Assembly (NCBI GenBank): GCA_964522665.1
Contig: CAZFVY010000049.1
Span: 1 to 49,894 of the forward strand
From: CAZFVY01 sp964522665
GTDB taxonomy: Bacteria > Verrucomicrobiota > Verrucomicrobiia > Limisphaerales > CAZFVY01
Reading direction: 5' to 3'
DNA length: 49,894 bases
Below the pieces are notes generated by a model that saw only the letters and a list, made by a program, of their open reading frames with translations, did not search any database and was not told where the DNA came from. Position 1 is the first letter of the stretch. Every line of letters begins with the position of its first letter. The position numbers and the translations under genes were made by a program. Shown here piece by piece: positions 15,233 through 23,484 of the stretch.

Positions 15233-17144
15233 GGTCTTTGGTCTCCGTCCCGTTGACGATCTTTGACGCCATCGCCGCGACTTCGGCATCCGCAAGATAT
15301 TCGTGTCCCGGCATCTCCGTCCCGGGTAGTCCGAACTTAATGATCTCGGCGACGCGGGCTTGCCGCCATCGCGAATCCATTCCACTCGGCGCATAAACGA
15401 ACGGCCCGGCGACCAGATTGGGCGGTGGCCGCAACCAACCGCGCGGCCAAGTCGTTCGCGCCCGGCCTTGGGCCTCGTGGCAGGTAGCACAATGCTTCTG
15501 CAACAGCGCCGCGCCATCAAGTTCTTTCGCCGCGGCCCGGCTTGCTTCCGAGAGGCGCCAGTCGAGCGCGGCCGCGTAATGCGCCCGCTGACCTGCCACG
15601 CCAAGGCTTTGCAGATAGGCGATCAATGACGCTCCGCGCTCGTCCGCGAAGAGATATTCATAAGCAGGCATCGGCGAATGATAGCTCAGGACGTTCGGTT
15701 GCCGGAAGTGTTCCCGCAGCCAAGCAGCCGATCGCCGGCCGCCCATTTCGGTCAGATCCGGGCCGCGCCGTCGATTGCCGATCAAAGGCGGCGTTTCCGA
15801 CCGGCGGATCGTAACGGAGGTCGCCGGTCCCCACATGATTTCGTCGCGCGAATTTGGTCTCACATATTGCGAGTGGCAATGGATGCAACCCTCGGCGATG
15901 TAAACTCGGCGACCGCGCGTCACCAGCGATGACAACTCCCCGCGCGGCGGTCCGCCGCCGGACGGGCGTAGGACCAGGCACAATACCCCAGCGCCCGCGA
16001 GCAACGTCCCCAAGGTCAGAATCTCACGTCGGCGCGCGCGCAAACGAGTCCAACAGTACGGCGCGACGAACAGAGTGGCTGCTCCAAGGACGAACGCGGG
16101 CGGAATTCGCCGCAGGCTCTCCGCCATGCCAATCCCCAGCGCGGAGCCAAGCCAGCCCGCCGCGGCGTAAAGTTGGCCCGCGACGCGAGCCCTTTCAGCG
16201 GCGGGCGCCCGCGGCGCCAGGTAAGCGGGAAAGGCCACCAACGCGACGGAATACAGCGACACGCCCACCGGATACAACCACGCGGAGATATTCGACCGGC
16301 CGGGTTCGATCAACAGCCAACATGCGACCGCCAGGCACCCAAAGGCCAACGCCAGCGTGAACGAGAGACCCCGCCTTTGGAGGAGCACGGCGCCGGCGAG
16401 GCCGGCAAAAAAATGCAAGCCTCCATTTTGCCAAAGCCGCCGGGAGCCTTCCCAGGTTCCCGTTTTCAAAGCGGGCGTGTTCTGGATGATGTAGAAAGCC
16501 GCTGAATCCAGCCATACCAGCGCCGTGAAGCAGACCACCACCAACCAAATCGGTCCAGCGCCAGCGCGTGCGGGCGTAGGCTCCGCTTCCTCCGATTGAA
16601 ACCCGTGCCTACCGGCCAGCCCCATTCCCCCGACGCAAAGGACCGCCGCGACGACGGCCATACGGTTAGCCGGCGCCTCGAAGAGCGGCGGAAAGTTGCA
16701 GACCCAATAGCCAAGCCCGACCCCGAGTCCGATCTTAAACAACGGATCGTTCGTCCCCAGCCACAAACGTAGGCGCGCGACCAGCGTCACAGTGAGTAGG
16801 CCAAGCGCAACGCCGATTAATAGGGAGACCGCCATTCCGGCGGCAAGGTTCAGCGGCAGCAAAGTCAGGACCGCGCCAAGCGCGCAGCCAAAAAGTCCGG
16901 TTTGCAGGCGTGACGCGGGGAGCCAACTGCCTTCGACCCGGGACACGAGCAAGCTGGCGGCCATCCCTCCCGTGGCCATCGCGCCCATGATCAGCTTCAA
17001 CTGCGGGCCGCCAATGCCCAGCTCGGCCAAGCGCTTCAACAGGCCAAACTGAGCGAAGATGAGAAAATAAATATACGTGATTGCCACCAACCCGACCCCG
17101 GGCCAACCCTCGCGCCAACTTCGCCGCTTTTCCTCGCCCTCCAT
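15207..17144 (-). CDS. MFS-like membrane domain fused to a CcoO-like dihaem cytochrome c
   Basis: This is a 645-aa fusion. Residues 15-395 hold about 12 transmembrane helices with an MFS-like arrangement: two six-helix halves separated by a polar loop near 180-195. From about 400 on it is a periplasmic cytochrome. The first haem, CIHCHSQYVRP at 420-430, is the CcoO/FixO signature, with PMPAYEYL supplying the Met. The second haem, CATCH at 552-556, has GTEMPGHEYL as Met ligand. In ordinary cbb3 oxidases CcoO is held by one helix; here the anchor is replaced by a whole transporter-like domain. It lies three bases after the four-helix protein and directly follows the catalytic subunit in the operon, so it should be its electron-donating subunit. 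Whether the MFS part transports anything is unknown. Confidence 0.9.
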   Translation of the reverse strand: MEGEEKRRSWREGWPGVGLVAITYIYFLIFAQFGLLKRLAELGIGGPQLKLIMGAMATGGMAASLLVSRVEGSWLPASRLQTGLFGCALGAVLTLLPLNLAAGMAVSLLIGVALGLLTVTLVARLRLWLGTNDPLFKIGLGVGLGYWVCNFPPLFEAPANRMAVVAAVLCVGGMGLAGRHGFQSEEAEPTPARAGAGPIWLVVVCFTALVWLDSAAFYIIQNTPALKTGTWEGSRRLWQNGGLHFFAGLAGAVLLQRRGLSFTLALAFGCLAVACWLLIEPGRSNISAWLYPVGVSLYSVALVAFPAYLAPRAPAAERARVAGQLYAAAGWLGSALGIGMAESLRRIPPAFVLGAATLFVAPYCWTRLRARRREILTLGTLLAGAGVLCLVLRPSGGGPPRGELSSLVTRGRRVYIAEGCIHCHSQYVRPNSRDEIMWGPATSVTIRRSETPPLIGNRRRGPDLTEMGGRRSAAWLREHFRQPNVLSYHSPMPAYEYLFADERGASLIAYLQSLGVAGQRAHYAAALDWRLSEASRAAAKELDGAALLQKHCATCHEAQGRARTTWPRGWLRPPPNLVAGPFVYAPSGMDSRWRQARVAEIIKFGLPGTEMPGHEYLADAEVAAMASKIVNGTETKDHESATGRR

Positions 17145-17147
17145 ATC

Positions 17148-17567
17148 TCAAGGATCGTAACGGAGCCAATTGGCCCGCAATCCATGCCATTGAAACCCGG
17201 CCAGCAAGCCATCCACGAGCGCCACCGTCACCCAAGCCGTTTCCATTCGGCCCATCAGTATCTCGCATAATAAAAAGACGGCGACGAACGAGCGGGTCAA
17301 CGCGGTCAACCACCAGATAGTTTGCCAACCGGGCGCGTTGGTGGCGCTCCAGGGTCGGGCGAAAGCCGATAGGTACGCGGCGCCGGTCGAAAGTACGAAA
17401 ACGCCGATGAAGGACACGCATTCGATCGGTTTGGGAACCAGTCGCACTCCGAGGTGCGCGAGCGTCCACCGCGGCGCAAAAATCAGTAGCATTCCGGTAA
17501 CAACGTCGCAGCAGCCCGCGACCCAGTGATAAATGGATAACCAGCGCGGCGCAGGGATGGGCTTCAT
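17148..17567 (-). CDS. 139-aa four-helix membrane protein
   Basis: The start MKPIPAPRW overlaps the stop of the haem-copper subunit by 4 bp (ATGA), and the stop is 3 bp from the MFS-cytochrome start. Four hydrophobic helices are evident (near 10-32, 47-68, 83-103 and 108-125), with short polar ends. No family is recognised. The tight coupling on both sides argues that it is a small accessory or assembly subunit of the membrane complex. A longer frame reaching 18071 reads through the preceding gene and is rejected. Confidence 0.82.
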   Translation of the reverse strand: MKPIPAPRWLSIYHWVAGCCDVVTGMLLIFAPRWTLAHLGVRLVPKPIECVSFIGVFVLSTGAAYLSAFARPWSATNAPGWQTIWWLTALTRSFVAVFLLCEILMGRMETAWVTVALVDGLLAGFQWHGLRANWLRYDP

Positions 17568-18970
17568 TGCGTTTCCGTTGGCTGCCGCCCGGCGCGCGAT
17601 AGTGGTCTCGCCCTTGAGCCGGTTTCCGGTGACGCCTTCCCGCCGGGGGATCGAGAAAGTTCCACCCACCAATGAATGCCGGCGGCCGTCATCACCGCGC
17701 CACTCAGCAGACGCAACGCGTAAAGCAAGTTGCAAATGCGTCCAGGGACGATGGTAAACCCGAGATCGCCACTTTCGAACCAACCCGCCGCGAACATGGT
17801 GAGCACGTATCCAAGCGTGCCCGCCTGCCACGCGTAGAACGCCCAAGTCGAGCAGAAACCGCGGCCCGATTGCCCCAACAAACATACCAACAAGAATACG
17901 TTCAGACTCGAAAGAAAGCCCGCCATCGCCATATGGGAGTGGCCCACCAGCGCGTCCGTGAACTTGCAATGATCGAGGATGCCCGGCAAGAACATCACCC
18001 ATGAGCTCACCACGAGGATTCCCCACCAGCAGAGGCAGGCCGTCAGCCAGCGCCGGGCGCCGGGCGGCCACTGGAATGAATTGAAATAAACCGGCAACAC
18101 GGCCACCCAGATAATCAGGCTGCCCAACCCGAGAATCTCCCGGCTTAGGTGGTGACTAGAATTGCCGCGCCCCATCGCCACGGAAAGCGCCGCTTCGGCG
18201 GCGAGTAGAATCCAAACCCAAAGAGAGGTCCGCCAGCGCGCCGGCTCGCGCTTCACAACCCCGTGCGGCAGCAACAGCAGAATCAAGACGATCCCCAAGG
18301 TTGACTCCAACAGGCTGGCGCCGGTCGGCCCACCGGTATCGGGATTGACCGGCGGATATACGCTTGGCTCCGCCGCCCAGTAGAGGATCACCGGGACGAA
18401 CAGCAGCGCCGCCAAGCCAGCCACTTTTATCACGCGACGCGTTGAGGCGGAATGCCGTTCCGCGAGCCAGTGACACCGCAAGGACCACGCCAAAACGAGC
18501 CAGAGAAAAAACGTCGCCACCGCCCAGACCGCCCGCGCGTATCCGTCCCAATCCAGAAAGAGCTTCCCGCTGCCGTGACCGGTGAGCCACGAGACGGCGC
18601 CGACCGCCAAAGCCGCTGACCAACCCCAAAGCGCGGCGCGGCTCCATTCCGCCGCCGGCGGACGGTCGGCGTGATACACTTTCAAGAGCCAGGCGACCAA
18701 CGGCAGACTGCCCCAGCCATAAAGATTCAGATTCAGATGGAGCGGCATCCAGCGGCCGTAGGTCCACTCGCCGAGATAGCCGTTCATCTGAGGAAAGAGC
18801 AGGAGCCAACCAAGGAGCAGGCCGATGCAGTTGCTAACGGACAACCAAGCGAGGCCATGCCACGCGACCACCGCTAAGGGATCCGTCCCGTCGGTGGCGC
18901 CCGACCGCGGTTCCACCAGGGCCGCTTCATCGACTGGCGACGATCGGTTAAAACTAGCTGACTTTTCCAT
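17564..18970 (-). CDS. Haem-copper oxidase superfamily catalytic subunit, cbb3/NOR-like, helix VI His replaced by Glu
   Basis: This 468-aa integral membrane protein has about 12 helices. Comparison with CcoN from memory: H78 (RWMPLHLNLNLYGW) is the low-spin haem ligand; H273-H274 (GNSSHHLSREI) are the helix VII copper ligands; H344 and H346 (ALVGHSHMAMAGF) are the helix X haem ligands. At the helix VI copper-ligand position, where CcoN has YGHNAVG, this protein has E222 (LLESTLG). The segment before H273-H274 (SLWVWILLAAEAALSVAMGRG) has no Tyr, so the cross-linked Tyr of oxidases is absent. Both changes point away from oxygen reduction and toward a nitric-oxide-reductase-like or unknown activity. 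Its start overlaps the ABC ATPase gene by 17 bp. Confidence 0.85.
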   Translation of the reverse strand: MEKSASFNRSSPVDEAALVEPRSGATDGTDPLAVVAWHGLAWLSVSNCIGLLLGWLLLFPQMNGYLGEWTYGRWMPLHLNLNLYGWGSLPLVAWLLKVYHADRPPAAEWSRAALWGWSAALAVGAVSWLTGHGSGKLFLDWDGYARAVWAVATFFLWLVLAWSLRCHWLAERHSASTRRVIKVAGLAALLFVPVILYWAAEPSVYPPVNPDTGGPTGASLLESTLGIVLILLLLPHGVVKREPARWRTSLWVWILLAAEAALSVAMGRGNSSHHLSREILGLGSLIIWVAVLPVYFNSFQWPPGARRWLTACLCWWGILVVSSWVMFLPGILDHCKFTDALVGHSHMAMAGFLSSLNVFLLVCLLGQSGRGFCSTWAFYAWQAGTLGYVLTMFAAGWFESGDLGFTIVPGRICNLLYALRLLSGAVMTAAGIHWWVELSRSPGGKASPETGSRARPLSRAGRQPTETQ

Positions 18971-19667
18971 CTTTCATCGAAATCAGTCGATGGCATCTTC
19001 CGGCCAATTCGCGATCGTGGGTCGCCATGACTAGCGTGAGACCTTCATCGGCGACCAGTTCCAGCAACAATTCAAAAACTTGGTTTCGGCTCTGGTCATC
19101 CAACGAGCCGGTCGGTTCATCGGCGAGCAGAATGCGCGGCCGATTCATCAGCGCGCGGCAAAGCGCCGTCCGTTGCCGTTCACCGCCGGAGAGTTTTTGA
19201 ATTCGATGGGTCGCCCGGCCCGCCAAGCCGGTGCGTTCGAGTAACCGCGCCAAGCGCGCCCTCGCCTCGGTTCGCCCGACGCCGGCCGCCACCGCCGGGA
19301 GGAAACAGTTTTCCTCCAGCGTCAGATCCGGGAGGAGATTATGCAGTTGGAAGACAAACCCAACCTCGCGCCGCAGTAAGCGCAGCAACCCTCCCCGCGA
19401 GCGCGATGAATTGCCTCGAATCGTGATCTCACCCCGGTCCGGTTCATCCAAACCCCCGAACAAATGGAGCAAGGTGCTCTTGCCGCAGCCCGAAGGGCCG
19501 CACAAGGCGACGGTCTCCCCGGCCAAGGCGTGGAAATTCACGCCTCGCAGCACTTTAATCGCGTCATTGTCGTAGCTCTTCCAAACGTCCTGGGCGCACA
19601 GCGCCATCTGCTGGGATGCAAGTGCAGGTAACATGATCGTTCGGGCGCTACTCGAACCGGAGAGCAT
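18954..19667 (-). CDS. ABC transporter ATPase, LolD/MacB type
   Basis: This 237-aa nucleotide-binding domain shows Walker A GPSGCGKST, Q-loop (FVFQLHNLLPDLTLEENC), signature LSGGERQRTALCRAL, Walker B ILLADEPTGSLD and H-loop ATHDREL, all intact. Pairing with the adjacent FtsX-fold permease makes a MacB/LolCDE-like system, which usually performs mechanotransmission or extracts lipoproteins rather than classical import. I kept the first ATG, which overlaps the permease by 20 bp like other junctions of this operon; an ATG 11 codons later is possible. Confidence 0.95.
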   Translation of the reverse strand: MLSGSSSARTIMLPALASQQMALCAQDVWKSYDNDAIKVLRGVNFHALAGETVALCGPSGCGKSTLLHLFGGLDEPDRGEITIRGNSSRSRGGLLRLLRREVGFVFQLHNLLPDLTLEENCFLPAVAAGVGRTEARARLARLLERTGLAGRATHRIQKLSGGERQRTALCRALMNRPRILLADEPTGSLDDQSRNQVFELLLELVADEGLTLVMATHDRELAGRCHRLISMKDGKVS

Positions 19668-20757
19668 CCACCGGACGGATTCGCGTTGCGTAAACAGAGG
19701 GATAGAGCGCGCCCGCTACCCCGCTCAACGCCGCCAACCCGACCACTACCAGGACCACCATCGGTTGAACCCGTGGATCGATGTAGCCATGCAACATGGG
19801 GACTGACTTGAGAGCGACGATCACAACCATGCCGATGCTCAGCCCGACAGCGGCGCCCAGGATGACAACCAAGGCGGACTCACCAAAAATCATTCCGGTG
19901 ATTTGGACGCTGGAAAAGCCGTTTACCCGCAAAATGGCAATCTCGCGAACGCGCGTGAAGACCGACATGATCATCGTGTTTGCCACCCCTAGTCCGCCCA
20001 GAATCAGGCCGCAACCACCCACCGCCCAAGCAGTCGCCTTGAGGATCTTGAACTGTGAGTAGGACCGGCTGAACTCCTCGTTCTCGAGGGCGAGAAGCGA
20101 CGAATATTTCTGCTCCACGGCACGCTTGAAACCGGCCTTGTCTGCGTGAGACTTAAGTTTTACGGTCGCCACCGAGGCCGCGCCTTCTTTGTGGAAGAAA
20201 CGTTGCGCCACTAATAACGGCATGAAGACCCCGCCATCCTCGAAGCCGTTGGCCGTCTGTACGATCCCAATGACGGGAAAATTCTCGCGGCCAATGGCCA
20301 CCTCGCTGCCGACCCTCGCCTTTAGGAATTCGGCGGCCCGCTCACCCAGCGCGACGCCGCCCGTCGAACCACCAAAGTCCTCCCGGTGGCCCGCCAGCCA
20401 CGTCGCACCCCGAATCCGCGCGTCGGCCGCGGACACTCCGAAGCACGTTATGATCGGATGATCGGCGCTCGAAACGATTCCGAAGATCACGGGCGTCGCG
20501 TGCGCCACCATCTTCCACTGACCCATTTCCGCAATCGCCGCATCCGGAACATTGCTAAAAAAAAGATCCGACACGTCGCGCTCGAAGACAATTAATTCGC
20601 TGTCGTCCGAGAGGATTCGCTCGAACATCCCAATCGCGCCCTGGAGGATGGTGACCACCGTCAGCATCGCCGCGACGCTCAGGGCGACTCCGGCCGCTCC
20701 GACTAGTGATCTTACCTGGTGCCGGCGTAGGTTGATCAGTATCAATTTGAAGAACAT
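19648..20757 (-). CDS. FtsX/MacB-family ABC permease
   Basis: This 369-aa protein has one N-terminal helix (about 18-42), a periplasmic domain of about 220 residues with MacB_PCD-like features, then three C-terminal helices (near 255, 300 and 335) in the FtsX core (ILGGLGVANTMIMSVFTRVREIAILR). It ends with the family's usual PVDALRFE. Its start overlaps the prenyl synthase by 16 bp. No membrane-fusion protein or outer-membrane channel gene is near, so it is more like the LolE/YknZ class acting at the inner membrane. In this operon it may help assemble or export a component of the respiratory complex; that is inference. Confidence 0.93.
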   Translation of the reverse strand: MFFKLILINLRRHQVRSLVGAAGVALSVAAMLTVVTILQGAIGMFERILSDDSELIVFERDVSDLFFSNVPDAAIAEMGQWKMVAHATPVIFGIVSSADHPIITCFGVSAADARIRGATWLAGHREDFGGSTGGVALGERAAEFLKARVGSEVAIGRENFPVIGIVQTANGFEDGGVFMPLLVAQRFFHKEGAASVATVKLKSHADKAGFKRAVEQKYSSLLALENEEFSRSYSQFKILKATAWAVGGCGLILGGLGVANTMIMSVFTRVREIAILRVNGFSSVQITGMIFGESALVVILGAAVGLSIGMVVIVALKSVPMLHGYIDPRVQPMVVLVVVGLAALSGVAGALYPSVYATRIRPVDALRFE

Positions 20758-21680
20758 GATAGGGCAGTGGAAAGGATGGCGACGTTGATTCCCGTCAATT
20801 CGTCCCGCAACCGGCGACTCAGAGCCTCGAGAAACGTCAACGCCGGGGCTTGCGCCGCCAGCCGCGCCAAGACTCGATCCCCCAAGTCAATCAACCGTTC
20901 GAGGCGCCGAAGCGCGCGGCTGGGTCCGATTTCAAGAGTCAAGTTCGGTCGATTCAGAGACCGATCACGACCGGCCGTCTTGCCCGTTTGCTCGGGCTCC
21001 GAAAACACGTCTTTGAGATCATCGAGAATCTGATAGCTCAATCCCCAGAACGTGGCCAAACGTTCCAATGCCCGCACCTCGCCTGAGCTGGCGCCACCAA
21101 GGAGGGCAGGCAGGACGAGCGAAAGTCGGATGAGCGAAACCGTCTTGCCGGTCGCGACTCGCTCGGGCGACTGTCGGGGCTGGGGTAGACTGCCATAGTG
21201 CAAATCTTCGCTCTGACCGTTCAACAGCCCGCCCACTCCGAGGCATCCTTCCACGTAGTCGCCCGCGAGCGCCCGACGATCCCCGGAGGCCTCCGCAAAG
21301 CCTCGCCACAACAGAGAATAGGCCCGATTGACCAATCCCAAACCGGCCAGGACCGCCGCCGCTTCGCCGTAAGTTTGATGCACGCATCGCCCGCCCCGCC
21401 GCTCGGTCGCGTCATCCATGAAGGGCAAATCGTCAAAGATCAAGGACGCCGTATGAAAGTACTCGATGGCCACGGCCATATGTTTGGCGCGGGCGACTGA
21501 CAGTCCGTACGCGCAAGCCACCTCATAGGCGAGCCAGCCGCGCACTAGATTCCCCGGCTGATCGAGCGCCTGGCGCAACGCTCCGCCTAAGTGCGCCTCG
21601 GTCTCCGCTCCAAAATCCAAGCCCGACTTAAAGGCCGCGCGCAATTCGAGCAGAGTCTTCACCGAGAAAACGTTTGGCAT
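20742..21680 (-). CDS. Polyprenyl (short-chain) diphosphate synthase
   Basis: This 312-aa trans-isoprenyl diphosphate synthase has a first aspartate-rich motif DDLPFMDD at 83-90, with the two-residue insertion typical of bacterial farnesyl/geranylgeranyl synthases, followed by RRGGRCVHQTYG. The second motif is LSYQILDDLKD near 225. The basic and aromatic residues before the first motif (ALIF) suggest a C15-C20 product, which I cannot fix by eye. A position in a respiratory operon, beside a YceI lipocalin (a family known to bind long isoprenoids), suggests a product for quinone or haem side-chain supply. It lies 22 bp after the YceI gene. Confidence 0.93.
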   Translation of the reverse strand: MPNVFSVKTLLELRAAFKSGLDFGAETEAHLGGALRQALDQPGNLVRGWLAYEVACAYGLSVARAKHMAVAIEYFHTASLIFDDLPFMDDATERRGGRCVHQTYGEAAAVLAGLGLVNRAYSLLWRGFAEASGDRRALAGDYVEGCLGVGGLLNGQSEDLHYGSLPQPRQSPERVATGKTVSLIRLSLVLPALLGGASSGEVRALERLATFWGLSYQILDDLKDVFSEPEQTGKTAGRDRSLNRPNLTLEIGPSRALRRLERLIDLGDRVLARLAAQAPALTFLEALSRRLRDELTGINVAILSTALSCSSN

Positions 21681-21702
21681 TGGTGAGGCGGCTCGGCGGC
21701 CA

Positions 21703-22263
21703 TCACTTCGCCGCCACCGTTTTGCCGATTAAATGGATTTTGACGGTTAGCTTTGGGTCCACGGTGAGGACCAGGGCCTTGCGGATTTTCGTGAGTTTGA
21801 AATCGCGATAGTCGAGCTCCGCCTGGCCGTGAATATCCCAATCGGCGCCGCCGTGGGTGGCCACCGCCGACATCTGGACCGGCATTGTGACGCCGTGCAT
21901 CGTTAACTCTCCCAGCGCGACGCTTCCACCCGGCGTCTCCTTCCATCCCGTCAGATGAAACTCCACCTTGGGATTCAAATCGTATTGCAGCCACTTCAGC
22001 ATCGCGCTGTCGCGGCTTAGATTGCCGGTTTTGAGGTCGCCAAAGTCAAAACTTGCGTCGGCCCGAACCGGCCGGGCGCTCGCCGGGTCACAGTCAACCG
22101 TGATCTGCCATTTCGTCAACCGCGCGACGAACGAATCGACCGTGCAGCGCACGGCCACCTCGACGCTACTCCGCGCGGGATCAATTTCCAGCGTTGCCGC
22201 GCGGGCGACACCGCCGGTCGTTAGGCCGGCCACGAGCGCGATCAGAGACGTTAATTTGACCAT
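21703..22263 (-). CDS. YceI-family periplasmic lipocalin-like protein
   Basis: This 186-aa protein has a signal peptide (MVKLTSLIALVAGLTTGGVARA) and a YceI domain (LEIDPARSSVEVAVRC, FDFGDLKTGN, VEFHLTGW, LTMHGVTMPVQM). Members fold as a beta barrel and the characterised ones bind long polyprenyl chains or amides. It is the first gene of the operon; a 22-bp perfect palindrome lies about 40 bases before the start. An upstream TTG at 22293 is possible, but the signal peptide begins properly at this ATG. Confidence 0.92.
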   Translation of the reverse strand: MVKLTSLIALVAGLTTGGVARAATLEIDPARSSVEVAVRCTVDSFVARLTKWQITVDCDPASARPVRADASFDFGDLKTGNLSRDSAMLKWLQYDLNPKVEFHLTGWKETPGGSVALGELTMHGVTMPVQMSAVATHGGADWDIHGQAELDYRDFKLTKIRKALVLTVDPKLTVKIHLIGKTVAAK

Positions 22264-22303
22264 CTCCGACGCTACCACGACACGATGAAGCAACCGTTAA
22301 GCG

Positions 22304-22325
22304 AACGTGAATTTTTCTTCACGTT
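22304..22325. promoter_or_regulatory. 22-bp palindrome upstream of the nine-gene operon
   Basis: AACGTGAA (22304-22311), six bases, TTCACGTT (22318-22325): a perfect 8-bp inverted repeat spanning about two helical turns, 41 bases before the YceI start. It has operator geometry. It could instead be a weak terminator for the hydrolase gene upstream, though there is no U-tract. The half-site resembles CRP-type GTGA, but with a different spacing. Confidence 0.45.
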
Positions 22326-22375
22326 GAAGCTCACGGCCAACGGGGGCGCCCGCGGCCGAAGGTCGGTCGTTTTAG

Positions 22376-23335
22376 TTAAACCTCCAGCGTGCCGCCGCTT
22401 CGCAAGACGAGGAACGATTCGGCCCGCAACAGCCGTTCAGCCAAGGCACGCCCGAGAAGCCGAGGCGGCTCATCTTGAGGTTCATCGGTCAACGCAAAGG
22501 TTCCCCAATGGCAAGCCACCGACTGGCGGGAACGAAGATCCAGATGGATCTCCACCGCTTCATATGGGTCAACGTGCATGGGCCGCATCAGCCAACGCGG
22601 CCGATACGCGCCGATGGGAATCATCGCCAAATCAAATCCGCCAAAGCGCTCCCCAATCTCGCGAAACACCGGGCAATAGCCGGTGTCTCCCGCAAAATAC
22701 ACCGTTCGTTCGCGGCTGCGAACGACCCAACCGCACCAATGCGTCCGATTTCGATCAAACAGCCCGCGGGCGGCAAAGTGTTGCGAGGGGACACAGTGAA
22801 TCGTGACGCCCTCGCTCAATTCGGCTGACGCCCACCATTCCAGTTGGCGACAGCGACGAATTCCGCGCCGATGAAACCATTCAGTGAGGCCCGCCGGAAC
22901 CCAATAGTTCGGTCCATCGCCCAGTCGTTGGATCGCGGTCGCGTCCAGATGATCGTAGTGATTGTGACTGATGACGACATCGTGGATTCGAGGCAGCGAT
23001 TCAAGCGTCATCGCTGGCGGCGTCAGCCGGCGCAGCCGGGCGAATGGCAATCGAGGATTGCAATTCCCAAAAATCGGGTCCGTAAGAATGTTGCGTCCCC
23101 GATGCTGGATGAGGAACGTGGAATGACCGATCCACGTGAGCTTAATCCGCTCCGGATCGGATGCCTCCGGGAACCCCCTTCCTGGTGGCTGACCGGTTGG
23201 CGAGAGCCGAGGTTGCGATTGGTCGGGCCGACCCCGGGAGCGTCGGCGCCCGATCCGGCCGACTTGCCACCGCAACACGTCAAGCAAACCGTGCGCGGGA
23301 TGAGAATACAGGTTTTGGTATGGCTTGCTTCTCAT
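22376..23335 (-). CDS. Metallo-beta-lactamase-fold hydrolase, NAPE-PLD/UlaG-like
   Basis: This 319-aa protein has the N-terminal segment typical of this subgroup (KPYQNLYSHPAHGLLDVLRW), then a metallo-beta-lactamase fold: LTWIGHSTFLIQHRGRNILTDP, the zinc motif SHNHYDHLD, HCVPSQHF, AGDTGY and a final His in CHWGTF. Bacterial homologues are annotated as N-acyl-phosphatidylethanolamine phospholipase D-like or L-ascorbate-lactonase-like; the true substrate is usually unknown. No signal peptide. I use the ATG; an upstream in-frame GTG at 23356 adds seven residues. It is transcribed divergently from the fumarase genes. Confidence 0.92.
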   Translation of the reverse strand: MRSKPYQNLYSHPAHGLLDVLRWQVGRIGRRRSRGRPDQSQPRLSPTGQPPGRGFPEASDPERIKLTWIGHSTFLIQHRGRNILTDPIFGNCNPRLPFARLRRLTPPAMTLESLPRIHDVVISHNHYDHLDATAIQRLGDGPNYWVPAGLTEWFHRRGIRRCRQLEWWASAELSEGVTIHCVPSQHFAARGLFDRNRTHWCGWVVRSRERTVYFAGDTGYCPVFREIGERFGGFDLAMIPIGAYRPRWLMRPMHVDPYEAVEIHLDLRSRQSVACHWGTFALTDEPQDEPPRLLGRALAERLLRAESFLVLRSGGTLEV

Positions 23336-23484
23336 CACCGGCTTGAGAGCGGTCACGCAACCATACCTTGGCGTCAGGTGATAGCAAGCCGGGGCCGGAG
23401 AGCGGACCGCGTTGACAGGCTCGCGCGCAACCCTTAGCGTGAATCCTCTGAAATTGCTCGCGGCCCGAAGCCCGCGCTAAAACG

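Noticed and set aside
17568..18071. Upstream extension of the four-helix protein
   Set aside because: It is an alternative frame of the haem-copper subunit gene; the coupled ATGA start explains the junction.
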